From Pararhizobium mangrovi (GTDB lineage: Bacteria; Pseudomonadota; Alphaproteobacteria; Rhizobiales; Rhizobiaceae): DNA of 64,000 nt. The DNA lies in contig NZ_VHLH01000002.1 in assembly GCF_006516965.1 (NCBI RefSeq), positions 62,001 through 126,000 of the forward strand, written 5' to 3'. The notes under the pieces were generated by a model. It was given only the letters and a program-made list of their open reading frames with translations. It did no database searches and had not been told where the DNA came from. Of the stretch, positions 27,229-37,098 are shown piece by piece (within the stretch, counting starts at the first letter, position 1; every line of letters starts with the position of its first letter). The translations under genes were made by a program, and so were the position numbers.

Positions 27229-28077
27229 ATGCCGCTCGATGCCGATGCCGTATGGCTCATCACCGGGTGTTCGACGGGCTTCGGCCGCGAACTCGCCCGC
27301 CTCGTCATCGAGGGCGGCTATCGTGCCGTCGTCACCGCGCGCGATGCGGAGCGGGTCGCCGACCTTGCCGACATCGCCCCGGATCGGGCGGTCGCCGTCG
27401 ATCTCGACGTCACGAAAGCCGATCAGATCGATGCGGCGGTGGAAACCGCACGCGAGCGCTTCGGGCGTATCGACGTCCTCGTCAACAATGCGGGCTACGG
27501 CTACCAGACCTCCGTGGAAGAGGCGGAGGACGCGGCCGTTCGCGACCAGTTCGAAGCCAACGTCTTCGGTCTCTTCGCGATCACCCGGGCCGTCCTGCCA
27601 ACGATGCGTCAACAACGCTTCGGGCGGATCCTCAACGTGACGTCGGTCGCCGGTCTGGTCGGCTTTCCAGGGTCGGGTTACTACGCCGCCTCCAAGCACG
27701 CCGTCGAAGGCTGGTCGGATTCGCTGCGGGCCGAAGTCGCGCCGCTCGGCATCGGTGTCACCTGCGTCGAGCCGGGGCCGTTCCGCACGGACTGGGCCGG
27801 CCGCTCGCTTTCGCAGACCGCGACGGCGATCGACGACTACGCCGATACCGTCGGTGCACGACTTGCGACCACGAAGAAGAACTCGGGTTCGCAGCCTGGC
27901 GATCCGGTGCGGGCCGGCCAGGCGATGATCGCGCTTGCCGGCGAGGACGAGCCGCCACGCCATGTCGTATTCGGAGCCCAAGGGTTCGGCGTCGTGACGG
28001 ACCGTCTCAGGGCGCGTCTCGAGGAAATCGAGTCGCGTCGCGAGATGTCGCTTGGAACGGACTACTCGGGCGACTGA
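27229..28077 (+). CDS. Short-chain dehydrogenase/reductase
   Basis: 282 residues from ATG 27229, with AAAGGAG upstream. The Rossmann motif is TGCSTGFGRELA near residue 12, the NNAG motif DVLVNNAGYGYQ near 82 and the catalytic Tyr/Lys in YYAASKHA near 151-156; a conserved PGPFRTDW follows. This is the retinol-dehydrogenase-like subgroup that bacteria often carry as uncharacterised oxidoreductases. The substrate is unknown. It stands alone between smpB and the convergent udgB. Confidence 0.9.
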   Translation: MPLDADAVWLITGCSTGFGRELARLVIEGGYRAVVTARDAERVADLADIAPDRAVAVDLDVTKADQIDAAVETARERFGRIDVLVNNAGYGYQTSVEEAEDAAVRDQFEANVFGLFAITRAVLPTMRQQRFGRILNVTSVAGLVGFPGSGYYAASKHAVEGWSDSLRAEVAPLGIGVTCVEPGPFRTDWAGRSLSQTATAIDDYADTVGARLATTKKNSGSQPGDPVRAGQAMIALAGEDEPPRHVVFGAQGFGVVTDRLRARLEEIESRREMSLGTDYSGD

Positions 28078-28089
28078 GCCCTGTCGCGT

Positions 28090-28767
28090 TTACCCGTCGC
28101 GGCCGCCGTGCAGATGGGCGGCGGCCGAGGCGAACACGGCATCGAACATCGCCGGCGTGAGCCGGCCGGTGTTCGTGTTGTAGCGCGAGCAATGATAGCT
28201 CGAAAAGATCGTCAGCTTTCCGATCCGGCTCTCACCGGCATGGCGGAAGGGGTGATGCGCGATGCGCTCGCCCAGCGATCGTACCGTCGTTTCGTGGGCG
28301 ATCTTGCCGAGCGTGACGATCGTCGTCAGGTTCTCCATGCCTTCCAGCGTGCCGGAAAGGAACGTCCGGCAGGTGTTGATCTCCGCACCGACCGGCTTGT
28401 TCTGAGGTGGCACGCAGCGCACGCCGTTCGTGATCGCCGCACCCTGCAATGTCAGCGAATCGTCCGCTCGCGCTTCGAAGGTGCCGGTCGCAAGGCCGTG
28501 GCGGATCATCGTCGAATAGAGAAGGTCGCCGGCATAGTCGCCAGTGAACGGGCGCCCCGTCCGGTTGGCGCCGCGAAGGCCGGGGGCGAGCCCGACGACG
28601 AGCAGGCGCACCCCCGACGGACCCTCCGGCGGGTACCAGGTCGGCACCGGCGCGTTGTGCCATTCGGGATGGGTGATGCGCTGTTCGCGGATGAAGGCGT
28701 GGAGCCGCGGGCAGAGATCGCAGTCGCGATCCGGCTCGCGCCACCGGTCGGCGGAAAGGAACACCAC
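28090..28767 (-). CDS. Family 5 (UdgB-type) uracil-DNA glycosylase
   Basis: 225 residues if GTG 28767 is used; a GTG at 28764 or at 28827 (overlapping the upstream gene by about 50 bases) are alternatives. A CDLCPRLHAF motif supplies iron-sulfur cysteines together with CVPP and CRTF. Motif A is GLAPGLRGANRTGRPFTGD, with Ala in the catalytic position as in family 5, and motif B is SSYHCSRYNTNTGRLT. It removes uracil or hypoxanthine from DNA. It is probably co-transcribed with the NYN-domain gene whose stop lies 10 bases upstream. Confidence 0.88.
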   Translation of the reverse strand: MVFLSADRWREPDRDCDLCPRLHAFIREQRITHPEWHNAPVPTWYPPEGPSGVRLLVVGLAPGLRGANRTGRPFTGDYAGDLLYSTMIRHGLATGTFEARADDSLTLQGAAITNGVRCVPPQNKPVGAEINTCRTFLSGTLEGMENLTTIVTLGKIAHETTVRSLGERIAHHPFRHAGESRIGKLTIFSSYHCSRYNTNTGRLTPAMFDAVFASAAAHLHGGRDG

Positions 28768-28777
28768 GGTTGCCCGA

Positions 28778-29344
28778 TCAGGTCTCGGACGTCGTCTGGG
28801 TACGGCTCGGCCGTTCGGAGGGTGCACGACCCACCTCGTCGCGCAGGCTGACGAGATCGATGAAATGGTCGGCCTGCCGGCGCAGATCGTCGGCGATCAT
28901 CGGCGGCTGCGTGGAAAGCGTCGAGACGACCGAGACCTTGCGCCCGCGACGCTGGAGCGCCTCGACGAGCGTCGTGAAATCGCCGTCGCCGGAAAAGATC
29001 ACGAGATGGTCGACGACCGTCGACTGCTCCATTGCGTCGATCGCGAGCTCCATGTCCATGTTGCCCTTGATCTTCCGGCGTCCGGAAGAATCCGTGAATT
29101 CCTTGGCCGGCTTGGTCACGACCTTGTATCCGTTGTAGTCGAGCCAGTCGATCAACGGCCGGATCGAGGAATATTCCTGGTCCTCGACGAGCGCAGTGTA
29201 GTAATAGGCCCTCAAAAGGTAGCCGCGAGCCTGAAATGCGGAAAGAAGCTTGCGGTAGTCGATGTCGAAACCGAGGCTCTTCGAAGAGGCGTAGAGATTG
29301 GCGCCGTCGATGAAGAGAGCGATCTTTTCGCGAGGGTCGAACAT
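28778..29344 (-). CDS. NYN-domain (LabA/DUF88-type) putative ribonuclease
   Basis: 188 residues from ATG 29344, which has AAAGGA upstream; a TTG-initiated extension to 29383 is open. The PIN-like NYN fold is shown by KIALFIDGANLYASSK near the N-terminus, NMDMELAIDAME near 96 and LVIFSGDGDFTTLVEAL near 113, which supply the acidic metal-binding residues. NYN proteins of this kind are predicted RNA-cleaving enzymes with few defined targets. The C-terminal 25 residues are polar and probably disordered. Confidence 0.9.
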   Translation of the reverse strand: MFDPREKIALFIDGANLYASSKSLGFDIDYRKLLSAFQARGYLLRAYYYTALVEDQEYSSIRPLIDWLDYNGYKVVTKPAKEFTDSSGRRKIKGNMDMELAIDAMEQSTVVDHLVIFSGDGDFTTLVEALQRRGRKVSVVSTLSTQPPMIADDLRRQADHFIDLVSLRDEVGRAPSERPSRTQTTSET

Positions 29345-29597
29345 TCGCGGGAATTCCTTTTCGATTATGATTTTGCTTGGCAATAGGCAGGCCGTGCTGC
29401 GGACTGCGAGAATATGCCGCGCGTCGCGGACGGTCAGCAGCTAATGCATGGTGGCGAAGATTCCAAGACGATTGCGGTTGAAGTTTGGCTGAATTCCAAG
29501 CAAGAATGCACCGATGTGCGCCGCGCCGGCTTGAATTCGTCCGCGCGAGCCCTTATCACGTCGGTGAACCCCCAACACGAGCTTTGAAGGACAGGCC

Positions 29598-30026
29598 ATG
29601 GCCCGCGTCACGGTAGAGGATTGCGTCGACAAGGTCGACAACCGGTTCGAACTGGTGCTTCTCGCCAGCCATCGCGCCCGGATGATTTCGCAAGGCCAGC
29701 CGATCACCGTCGATCGCGACAACGACAAGAACCCGGTCGTCGCGCTGCGCGAGGTCGCCGACGAGAAGCTTTCGCCGGAGGATCTGCGCGAACAGCTGAT
29801 CCATTCGCTGCAGAAGAACGTCGAGGTCGACGAGCCGGAAGCACGGCCCGAGGAAGCCCCGGCCGTCACCGCTTCGGAAGAGAGCGCGGCCGAAACCCGG
29901 GCCGACGCGCCGGCTGCGGCCGACGAGAGCGAGGACGAGCCCGTCGCCTTCGACCGCATGTCGGAGGAAGAACTGCTTGCCGGCATCGAGGGTCTCGTGC
30001 CGCCGGAAAAGAACGACGACTTCTAG
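29598..30026 (+). CDS. rpoZ: RNA polymerase omega subunit
   Basis: 142 residues. Omega helps assemble and stabilise RNA polymerase. The conserved core is the first 60 residues: [20 protein letters not shown], then LASHRARMI and [12 protein letters not shown] long acidic, Ala/Glu-rich tail follows, as in other alphaproteobacteria. It precedes rsh, the usual order. Confidence 0.97.
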   Translation: MARVTVEDCVDKVDNRFELVLLASHRARMISQGQPITVDRDNDKNPVVALREVADEKLSPEDLREQLIHSLQKNVEVDEPEARPEEAPAVTASEESAAETRADAPAAADESEDEPVAFDRMSEEELLAGIEGLVPPEKNDDF

Positions 30027-30232
30027 AAGCCGTCCGTGACACCACGCGCTGCGCATTCGCGCATTGCGGATATCGACGATACGGCGCGCTGGTCCCACAG
30101 GCTGGCGCGCCTTTGCGTTGGGGCGGCAATGACGCCGGTTCCCTGCATGCGGGGCACGGTGGCATACTTCGCAGATGCGAGCGCTGTCGCCGGGGCTCGT
30201 GCGAAGAAGAAGAAGAACGGAGGGCGCGTTCC

Positions 30233-32482
30233 ATGATGCGCCAGTACGAGCTCGTCGAGCGCGTGCAGACATACAAGCCGACGGTCAACGAGGCCCTGCT
30301 CAACAAGGCGTATGTCTACGCCATGCAGAAGCACGGCAAGCAGAAGCGTGCCAGCGGCGACCCGTACATCTCGCATCCGCTCGAAGTCGCGGCGATCCTT
30401 ACCGACATGCATCTCGACGAGTCGACGATCGCCGTGGCGCTGCTCCACGACACGATCGAGGACACGAGCGCGACGCGCGACGAGATCGACCGCATGTTCG
30501 GCGAGGACATCGGCCTTCTCGTCGAAGGGCTGACGAAGCTCAAGAAGCTCGAATTCGTCACCAGGCGCGCCAAGCAGGCGGAAAACCTGCGCAAGCTGTT
30601 GCTCGCCATCTCCAACGACGTGCGCGTGCTGCTCGTGAAGCTTGCCGACCGGCTGCACAACATGCGCACGCTCGACTTCGTGCCGCAGGAAAAGCGCGCC
30701 CGGATCGCCGAAGAGACGATGGACATCTATGCGCCGCTCGCCGGCCGCATGGGCATGCAGGACATGCGCGACGAGCTGGAGGCGTTGGCCTTCCGCCACA
30801 TGAACCCGGAGGCCTTCGATACCGTAACCCGTCGCCTGCAGGCGCTTTCGCAGAAGAACAGCAACCTCATTCGCAAGATCGAGGTCGAACTGGGCGCGCT
30901 TTTCGACCAGCAGGGCCTCAAGGCGACGGTGCGGGGAAGGCAGAAGCGGCCTTACTCCGTCTTCCGCAAGATGCAGTCGAAATCGCTTTCCTTCGAGCAG
31001 CTTTCGGACGTCTACGGTTTCCGCATCATCGTCGGCGAAGTGAGCGATTGCTACCGCGCGCTCGGCATCGTGCATACGCGCTGGTCGGTGGTGCCGGGTC
31101 GCTTCAAGGACTATATCTCGACGCCCAAGCAGAACGACTATCGTTCCATCCACACCACCATCATCGGGCCTTCGCGTCAGCGCGTCGAACTGCAGATCCG
31201 CACCAACCGCATGCACGAGATCGCCGAATACGGCGTCGCGGCGCACGCGCTTTACAAGGACAACGAACGGTCCGGAACGGCCGCTCTGCTCTCGCCGGAA
31301 TCGAACGCCTATGCATGGCTTCGCCGCACCATCGAGGCGCTTGCCGAAGGCGACAACCCGGAAGAGTTCCTGGAGCACACCAAGCTCGAACTCTTCCAGG
31401 ATCAGGTCTTCTGCTTCACGCCCAAGGGCCGCCTGATCGCGCTGCCGCGCGGGGCGAGCCCGATCGACTTCGCCTATGCCGTCCATACCGATGTCGGCGA
31501 CACCTGCGTCGGCGCGAAGATCAACGGGCACATCATGCCGCTCGTCACGCGGCTCGAAAACGGCGACGAGGTCGAGATCGTACGCTCCGGCGTGCAGGTG
31601 CCGCCGCCGGCCTGGGAATCGATCGTCGTTACCGGAAAGGCACGCGCGGCGATCCGTCGCGCGACGCGCGCGGCCGTGCGCAAGCAGTTTTCAGGGCTCG
31701 GTTTCCGCATTCTCGAACGGACCTTCGAAAAGGCCGGCCGGTCCTTTTCGCGCGAGGCGCTGAAGCCCGCCCTGCATCGCCTCGGCCACAAGGAGGTCGA
31801 GGATGCGATCGCGGCCGTCGGTCGCGGCGAACTGAGTTCGCGCGACGTCCTGAAGGCGGTCTATCCGGGCGAAGGCGAGGACCGGTCCAGCGCGAAGCCG
31901 TCGCAGGACGAAGGCTGGTTCAATCTGCGCAGTGCGGCTGGCATGCTCTTTCGCGTGCCGGGTCGCTCGAAGGCGGTGCGGCAAGAGGGCCGCAAGCGCG
32001 GACCGCGCAAGACGGCAGGGGAGATCGGCCCCGAGGCACTGCCCATCCGCGGCGTCGGCGGCGATTCGACCGTGCGCTTCGGGCCCGCGGGTGCCGTTCC
32101 GGGCGATCGCATCGTCGGCATCATGACGCCGGGCGAGGGGATCACGATCCACCCGATCCAGTCCTCGCGGCTCACCGAATACGACGACGAGCCGGAACGC
32201 TGGATCGACGTGCGCTGGGACCTTGAGGAAGCGTCGCGAACGCGCTTTCCCGCGCGGATCGTCGTCAACGGGCTGAACGAGCCGGGCACGCTTGCCGAGG
32301 TCGCGCAGACCATCGCCGGCGCCGACGCCGATATCGAGAACCTGACGATCAGCCGTCGCGCGCCGGATTTCGCCGAGATGGTCGTCGACGTGATGATCTG
32401 GGATCTCAAGCGGCTCAACCGCTTGCTGATGCAGCTCAACGACCTTGCCTGCGTGTCGACGGCCTCGCGCGTCTACGAATGA
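30233..32482 (+). CDS. rsh: Bifunctional (p)ppGpp synthetase/hydrolase (Rsh)
   Basis: 749 residues from ATG 30233, preceded by GGAGG. The N-terminal HD hydrolase has HPLEVAAIL, LLHDTIEDT (the HDxxED core, so hydrolase-competent) and KLADRLHNMRTL. The synthetase domain has RQKRPYSVFRKM and LSDVYGFRIIV. A TGS domain (FCFTPKGRLIALPRGASPIDFAY) begins near residue 389 and an ACT domain closes the protein. It makes and degrades the stringent-response alarmone. It follows rpoZ after 206 bp. Confidence 0.97.
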   Translation: MMRQYELVERVQTYKPTVNEALLNKAYVYAMQKHGKQKRASGDPYISHPLEVAAILTDMHLDESTIAVALLHDTIEDTSATRDEIDRMFGEDIGLLVEGLTKLKKLEFVTRRAKQAENLRKLLLAISNDVRVLLVKLADRLHNMRTLDFVPQEKRARIAEETMDIYAPLAGRMGMQDMRDELEALAFRHMNPEAFDTVTRRLQALSQKNSNLIRKIEVELGALFDQQGLKATVRGRQKRPYSVFRKMQSKSLSFEQLSDVYGFRIIVGEVSDCYRALGIVHTRWSVVPGRFKDYISTPKQNDYRSIHTTIIGPSRQRVELQIRTNRMHEIAEYGVAAHALYKDNERSGTAALLSPESNAYAWLRRTIEALAEGDNPEEFLEHTKLELFQDQVFCFTPKGRLIALPRGASPIDFAYAVHTDVGDTCVGAKINGHIMPLVTRLENGDEVEIVRSGVQVPPPAWESIVVTGKARAAIRRATRAAVRKQFSGLGFRILERTFEKAGRSFSREALKPALHRLGHKEVEDAIAAVGRGELSSRDVLKAVYPGEGEDRSSAKPSQDEGWFNLRSAAGMLFRVPGRSKAVRQEGRKRGPRKTAGEIGPEALPIRGVGGDSTVRFGPAGAVPGDRIVGIMTPGEGITIHPIQSSRLTEYDDEPERWIDVRWDLEEASRTRFPARIVVNGLNEPGTLAEVAQTIAGADADIENLTISRRAPDFAEMVVDVMIWDLKRLNRLLMQLNDLACVSTASRVYE

Positions 32483-32576
32483 TCGTTCCCGTCGCATTGC
32501 TTGCACGAAGCTGCGCTATGGCGGTACGTACACCGGAGAAGCGCTTCGGGGGCGCTTCCATTGATCGGGTAGGACG

Positions 32577-33167
32577 ATGCTATTCAGGCGACGCAAACCG
32601 GCGACCCTATGGGAACGCATCCGCGTCGCGATATGGCCACGACGTTCCTTCTCCCGTTCGATCCGCTACGTCGTCGCCCGCGTGTTGCGGCTGACGGCGA
32701 CGCCACATGCCATCGCCGCGGGTATCGCCGCGGGCGTCTTCACCTCCTGCACGCCGTTCATCGGCTTCCACTTCATCCTCTCGTTCGTCGTCGCTTACTT
32801 GATCGCGGGCAACATGGTCGCCGCCGCGATCGGCACGAGCTTCGGCAACCCGTTCACCTTTCCCTTCATATGGGCCGGTGCTTACGAGCTCGGCACCTGG
32901 ATCCTCGGCACCGAAAGCGTTCGTGAGAAGCCGATCCATCTCGCCCAGATGGTGCACGACCTCGACCTTGCCGACATCTGGCAGCCGATCCTCAAGCCGA
33001 TGCTCGTCGGCGGCGCGCCGATCGGCCTCGTCTTTGCGGCCGCCTTCTACGTGCTGACCTACTGGGGCGTGAACACGTTCCGCCGGCGCCGCCGGCTGCG
33101 CATCGCCGCCCGTGCGGCGTCCGGCGGAAGGCAGCCGCGTGCGCCCGGCCGCGGCCATGCGGCGTAG
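32577..33167 (+). CDS. DUF2062 membrane protein
   Basis: 196 residues. The DUF2062 core starts at TPHAIAAGIAAGVFTSCTPFIGFH near residue 42 and continues with a hydrophobic segment, GTSFGNPFTFPFIW and a C-terminal membrane helix; a very basic tail follows. The function of the family is not known. It lies between rsh and acpS as in many Hyphomicrobiales. Confidence 0.9.
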   Translation: MLFRRRKPATLWERIRVAIWPRRSFSRSIRYVVARVLRLTATPHAIAAGIAAGVFTSCTPFIGFHFILSFVVAYLIAGNMVAAAIGTSFGNPFTFPFIWAGAYELGTWILGTESVREKPIHLAQMVHDLDLADIWQPILKPMLVGGAPIGLVFAAAFYVLTYWGVNTFRRRRRLRIAARAASGGRQPRAPGRGHAA

Positions 33168-33291
33168 CAGGCCGCAGCCGCATGGCCCGACCGGCATCGA
33201 GGGTCGTCGTGCGGCCGGTCGAGCGTCGACCACGGACGTAGGCATCCGACGCGCCGCTTGACAGGAGGCGTGCGAAGCCGAAGAAAGCCGC

Positions 33292-33723
33292 ATGATCATC
33301 GGACTGGGCAGCGACCTCATCGACATCCGCCGCGTCGAGCGAACGCTCGAACGCTTCGGCGAGCGGTTCACGCATCGCTGTTTCACGCCGATCGAGCGCG
33401 AGAAATCGGACCGGCGGCGCAACCGTGCGGCCTCCTACGCCAAGCGTTTCGCGGCCAAGGAAGCCTGCTCCAAGGCGCTTGGTACGGGGCTCGCGCAGGG
33501 GGTGCTGTGGCGCGACATGGGGGTCGTCAACCTGCCCGGCGGCAAGCCGACGATGGACCTCGTCGGCGGCGCGGCCAAACGTCTCGCGGCGCTGATGCCG
33601 GAAGGGCATGTCCCGGCGATCCACGTGACGATCACCGACGATTTTCCGCTGGCGCAGGCGTTCGTCGTCATCGAGGCGCTGCCGGGTAGCGCGGCCGGCG
33701 ACCCTTCCGCCTTGCTCGGGTGA
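33292..33723 (+). CDS. acpS: Holo-[acyl-carrier-protein] synthase
   Basis: 143 residues. It transfers 4'-phosphopantetheine from CoA to ACP. Metal and CoA site motifs are [13 protein letters not shown] at residues 4-16 and [15 protein letters not shown] near 52-66. The last 15 residues beyond the domain are poorly conserved in kind. It is followed by lepB after 73 bases. Confidence 0.96.
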   Translation: MIIGLGSDLIDIRRVERTLERFGERFTHRCFTPIEREKSDRRRNRAASYAKRFAAKEACSKALGTGLAQGVLWRDMGVVNLPGGKPTMDLVGGAAKRLAALMPEGHVPAIHVTITDDFPLAQAFVVIEALPGSAAGDPSALLG

Positions 33724-33796
33724 TGTCGCACAAACGCTTTCGCATCGGCGCCAAACGCTCTAGACAGGGCCACCCCAAAAAGAGGAATCGATAGGC

Positions 33797-34543
33797 GTGT
33801 CCGACAAGACGAAAAAGAAGGAAAGTGCGCTCGGCGAGAACATCAAGGTCATCGTCCAGGCGCTTCTCCTCGCGCTCGTGATCCGCACCTTCCTGTTCCA
33901 GCCCTTCTCGATTCCTTCCGGCTCGATGATGCCGACGCTGCTGGTCGGCGACTACATGTTCGTCTCGAAGTTCGCCTACGGCTACTCGACCTATTCGCTG
34001 CCGATGTCGCTCGACCTCTTCAACGGCCGCATCTGGAGCGAAAAGCCGGAGCGCGGCGACGTCGTCGTCTTCCGCCTGCCGAGCGATCCGAGCGTCGACT
34101 ACGTCAAGCGGGTGATCGGTCTGCCCGGCGATTCGATCCAGATGAAGGACGGCGTTCTCAACATCAACGGAAAGCCGGTGCCGAAGGAGCGCGACGGGAC
34201 CTTCCACCCGACCGGACGCTACGATACCGGCCAGGAAGTGCCCGTCTTCAAGGAAACGCTGCCGAACGGCAAAAGCTACGACACGCTCGACCTCACGCCG
34301 AACTCGCCGGGCGACAACACCCGCGTCTTCCACGTGCCCAAGGGCCATTACTTCATGATGGGCGACAATCGCGACAACTCGCTCGACAGCCGTTTCGACG
34401 TCGGCTACGTGCCTTTCAAGAACCTCGTGGGACGCGCGAACATCATCTTCTTCTCGATTCGCGGCGACGTCTCGCCGCTGGAGTTCTGGAAGTGGCCAAC
34501 GGATCTGCGCCTCGACAGGATCTTTTCCTCCGCGCAGCACTGA
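33797..34543 (+). CDS. lepB: Signal peptidase I
   Basis: 248 residues with a GTG start. One N-terminal membrane helix (about residues 17-33) anchors the periplasmic catalytic domain. The nucleophile is Ser43 in IPSGSMMPTL and the general base is Lys104 in YVKRVIGLPGD; the GDNRDNSLDSR box lies near 194. It removes signal peptides from secreted proteins. Gene order lepB-rnc-era-recO is conserved. Confidence 0.97.
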   Translation: MSDKTKKKESALGENIKVIVQALLLALVIRTFLFQPFSIPSGSMMPTLLVGDYMFVSKFAYGYSTYSLPMSLDLFNGRIWSEKPERGDVVVFRLPSDPSVDYVKRVIGLPGDSIQMKDGVLNINGKPVPKERDGTFHPTGRYDTGQEVPVFKETLPNGKSYDTLDLTPNSPGDNTRVFHVPKGHYFMMGDNRDNSLDSRFDVGYVPFKNLVGRANIIFFSIRGDVSPLEFWKWPTDLRLDRIFSSAQH

Positions 34544-34553
34544 TCGCAGTGTC

Positions 34554-35252
34554 ATGAAACGGCTCGGCGACCATGAGCGGGCGCGGCTCGAAGCGCGCAT
34601 CGGCATCGTCTTCAAGGACAAGGCGCGGCTCGACCGCGCGCTGACGCATGCGAGCGCGCTCGGCCCGGATCGCGCGAACTACGAGCGGCTGGAATTCCTC
34701 GGCGACCGCGTGCTCGGCCTGTGCATCGCCGAACTCCTGTTCAAGCGGTTCTCCGAAGCGCGTGAGGGCGAGCTTTCCGTGCGGCTGAACCAGCTCGTCA
34801 GTGCCGAGACCTGTGCGCTGGTCGCCGACGAGCTCGGCCTGCACGCCTTCATCCGAACCGGTTCGGACGTGAAGAAGCTGACGAGCCGGCGCATGGCGAA
34901 CGTGCGGGCGGACGTGATGGAATCGCTGATCGGCGCGATCTATCTCGATCAGGGGCTGGAGGCGGCGCGCGGTTTCATCCTCGCCAACTGGGAAGAGCGC
35001 AGCGTCGAGACGGCGGCGCTTCGCCGCGACGCCAAGACCGAGCTTCAGGAATGGTCCCACGCCCGGTTCGCCGCCACCCCTGCCTATACGGTGACGGACC
35101 GTAGCGGCCCCGACCACGACCCGAGTTTCACGGTCCGCGTCACCGTCGGCAACCTTGCGCCGGAAACCGGCACCAGCCGGTCGAAGCGTGCGGCGGAACA
35201 GGAGGCGGCCGGCCGCCTCCTCGAACGCGAAAAAGTCTGGAGTACGCAATGA
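34554..35252 (+). CDS. rnc: Ribonuclease III
   Basis: 232 residues. The signature ERLEFLGDRVLGL is near residue 43, a second acidic site in NVRADVMESLIGAIYLD near 115, and a double-stranded RNA-binding domain fills the C-terminal 70 residues. It processes rRNA precursors and structured RNAs. It overlaps era by four bases (ATGA). Confidence 0.97.
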   Translation: MKRLGDHERARLEARIGIVFKDKARLDRALTHASALGPDRANYERLEFLGDRVLGLCIAELLFKRFSEAREGELSVRLNQLVSAETCALVADELGLHAFIRTGSDVKKLTSRRMANVRADVMESLIGAIYLDQGLEAARGFILANWEERSVETAALRRDAKTELQEWSHARFAATPAYTVTDRSGPDHDPSFTVRVTVGNLAPETGTSRSKRAAEQEAAGRLLEREKVWSTQ

Positions 35253-36196
35253 CGGACGAAACGGACGGAGAGCCGGTGATGGCCGATACGCCGGAGAACG
35301 AGAGCCCTACGCGTTCGACCTTCGTCGCCCTGATCGGCGCGACGAACGCCGGCAAGTCGACGCTTCTGAACCGCTTCGTCGGCGCCAAGGTCTCGATCGT
35401 CAGCCACAAGGTGCAGACGACGCGCGCCATCGTGCGCGGCATCGTCATTCACGATCGCACGCAGCTCGTCTTCGTCGATACGCCTGGCATCTTCAAGCCG
35501 AAGCGCCGGCTCGACCGGGCCATGCTTTCCACCGCCTGGGGCGGCGCGCACGATGCGGACAGCGTGCTCTTCATGGTCGATGCCGAACGCGGCCTCACCG
35601 GCGATGCGGAAGCGATCCTGACGGAGCTTGCGAAGGTCGCGCGGCCGAAGACGCTCGTCCTCAACAAGATCGATCGCGTCAAGCCGCAGGCGCTCCTCGA
35701 ACTGACGAAGAAGGCGAACGCGGTCGTCGCGTTCGAGCATACCTTCATGATTTCAGCCCTCGACGGCTCGGGCTGCCAGGACGTTCTCGACCATCTGGCG
35801 AACGCAGCGCCGCTCGGTCCCTGGTACTATCCCGAAGACCAGATCTCCGACCTGCCGATGCGCCAGCTCGCCGCCGAGATCACGCGCGAGAAGCTCTACG
35901 ACCGCCTGCATCAGGAATTGCCCTACGCCTCGCACGTCGAGACGGAGCGCTGGGAGGAAAAGAAGAACGGCAGCGTTCGCATCGAACAGGTCATCTATGT
36001 CGAGCGCGACGGGCAGAAGAAGATCGTGCTCGGCCACAAGGGCGAGACGATCAAAGCGATCGGCAAGGCCGCGCGCGAAGAGCTCGCGAGCATTCTCGAT
36101 CAGCCCGTCCATCTCTTCCTGTTCGTGAAGGTGCGTGGCAATTGGGGGAACGATCCGGAGCGCTATCGCGAGATGGGGCTCGACTTCCCCGCCTGA
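35249..36196 (+). CDS. era: GTPase Era
   Basis: 315 residues. G1 is GATNAGKST near residue 31, G3 DTPG near 77 and G4 NKID near 139; the C-terminal KH domain has IVLGHKGETIKAIGKAARE. Era binds the 3' end of 16S rRNA during 30S assembly. It overlaps rnc by four bases and is 18 bases upstream of recO. Confidence 0.97.
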   Translation: MTDETDGEPVMADTPENESPTRSTFVALIGATNAGKSTLLNRFVGAKVSIVSHKVQTTRAIVRGIVIHDRTQLVFVDTPGIFKPKRRLDRAMLSTAWGGAHDADSVLFMVDAERGLTGDAEAILTELAKVARPKTLVLNKIDRVKPQALLELTKKANAVVAFEHTFMISALDGSGCQDVLDHLANAAPLGPWYYPEDQISDLPMRQLAAEITREKLYDRLHQELPYASHVETERWEEKKNGSVRIEQVIYVERDGQKKIVLGHKGETIKAIGKAAREELASILDQPVHLFLFVKVRGNWGNDPERYREMGLDFPA

Positions 36197-36214
36197 ACGC
36201 CCAAAATTCCCGCC

Positions 36215-36952
36215 ATGCAGTGGCACGACGAAGGCGTCATCCTCGGGATCAAGCGCCATGGCGAGACGAGCGTCGTCGCCGAGGTGATGACGCGCGACCA
36301 CGGCCGCCACATGGGGCTCGTCCATGGCGGCCGCTCGCGGCGCCAGCAGCCGCTTCTGCAACCCGGCAACCGTGTCGATCTCGTCTGGCGCGCGCGTCTC
36401 GCGGACCATCTCGGCGCCTTCCGCGTGGAGCCGCTGTCGCTGCGGGCGGCACGGCTGATGGAACGCGCCTGCGCTTTATATGGCGTGCAGGCGATGGCCG
36501 CGCTCCTCAGGCTTCTGCCCGAACGCGATCCGCATCCGGCGCTCTACGCCGCGCTCGACGCCATCCTCGACGCACTCCACGAACCGGCTTCGGCGGGCGA
36601 GCTCTTCGTGCGCTTCGAGCTGGCGGTGCTGGATGAACTGGGCTTCGGGCTCGATCTGACGCGCTGTGCGTCGACCGGCGCCACCGCCGCGCTCGTCTAT
36701 GTCTCACCGAAATCCGGCCGGGCGGTCAGCCGCGAAGCCGGGCTGCCGTTCGCCGACCGGCTTCTGGCACTGCCGCCTTTCCTTGCCGATCGCCAGGCGT
36801 CGCCGGAACGGGAGGATCTCACCGATGCCTTCCGGCTGACCGGCTTCTTCCTCGTTCGCAACGTCTACGAGCCCCGCGGCATCGCCGTACCGAGCGCGCG
36901 GGAGGCGTTCGTGCGCAGCGTCCTCGCCGTGCCTGCGGACACGGCTCAGTAG
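36215..36952 (+). CDS. recO: DNA repair protein RecO
   Basis: 245 residues. It loads RecA with RecF and RecR during gap repair. Seen are the N-terminal OB fold ([21 protein letters not shown]) split by [17 protein letters not shown], and the family helical domain with [18 protein letters not shown]. It ends the lepB-rnc-era-recO block. Confidence 0.95.
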   Translation: MQWHDEGVILGIKRHGETSVVAEVMTRDHGRHMGLVHGGRSRRQQPLLQPGNRVDLVWRARLADHLGAFRVEPLSLRAARLMERACALYGVQAMAALLRLLPERDPHPALYAALDAILDALHEPASAGELFVRFELAVLDELGFGLDLTRCASTGATAALVYVSPKSGRAVSREAGLPFADRLLALPPFLADRQASPEREDLTDAFRLTGFFLVRNVYEPRGIAVPSAREAFVRSVLAVPADTAQ

Positions 36953-37051
36953 GGCCGGGTACTTGGTCGAGGGCACGCATATTGCAATCCGTTTTGGCCG
37001 GGCTTATTTCGAATGCAACCGGTCTGTCCGGCCTTTTTCTTCCGCATCTTA

Positions 37052-37066
37052 TGCTCAAACGGAGCA
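37052..37066. promoter_or_regulatory. Candidate NadQ operator upstream of nadA
   Basis: TGCTC and GAGCA form a perfect inverted repeat around AAACG, 33 bp before the nadA start, and the surroundings (TTATGCTC, GAGCAAAAT) are AT-rich. NadQ, encoded 3.4 kb away, is the known NAD-biosynthesis repressor family of alphaproteobacteria, so this is the likely site. Inference from position and symmetry. Confidence 0.5.
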
Positions 37067-37098
37067 AAATCGTCGACCCGGCAAGGATGGAGAGTTTG

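Noticed and set aside
36982-37098. 39-residue extension of NadA
   Set aside because: It would translate through the probable operator and has no conserved residues; ATG 37099 has a good ribosome site.
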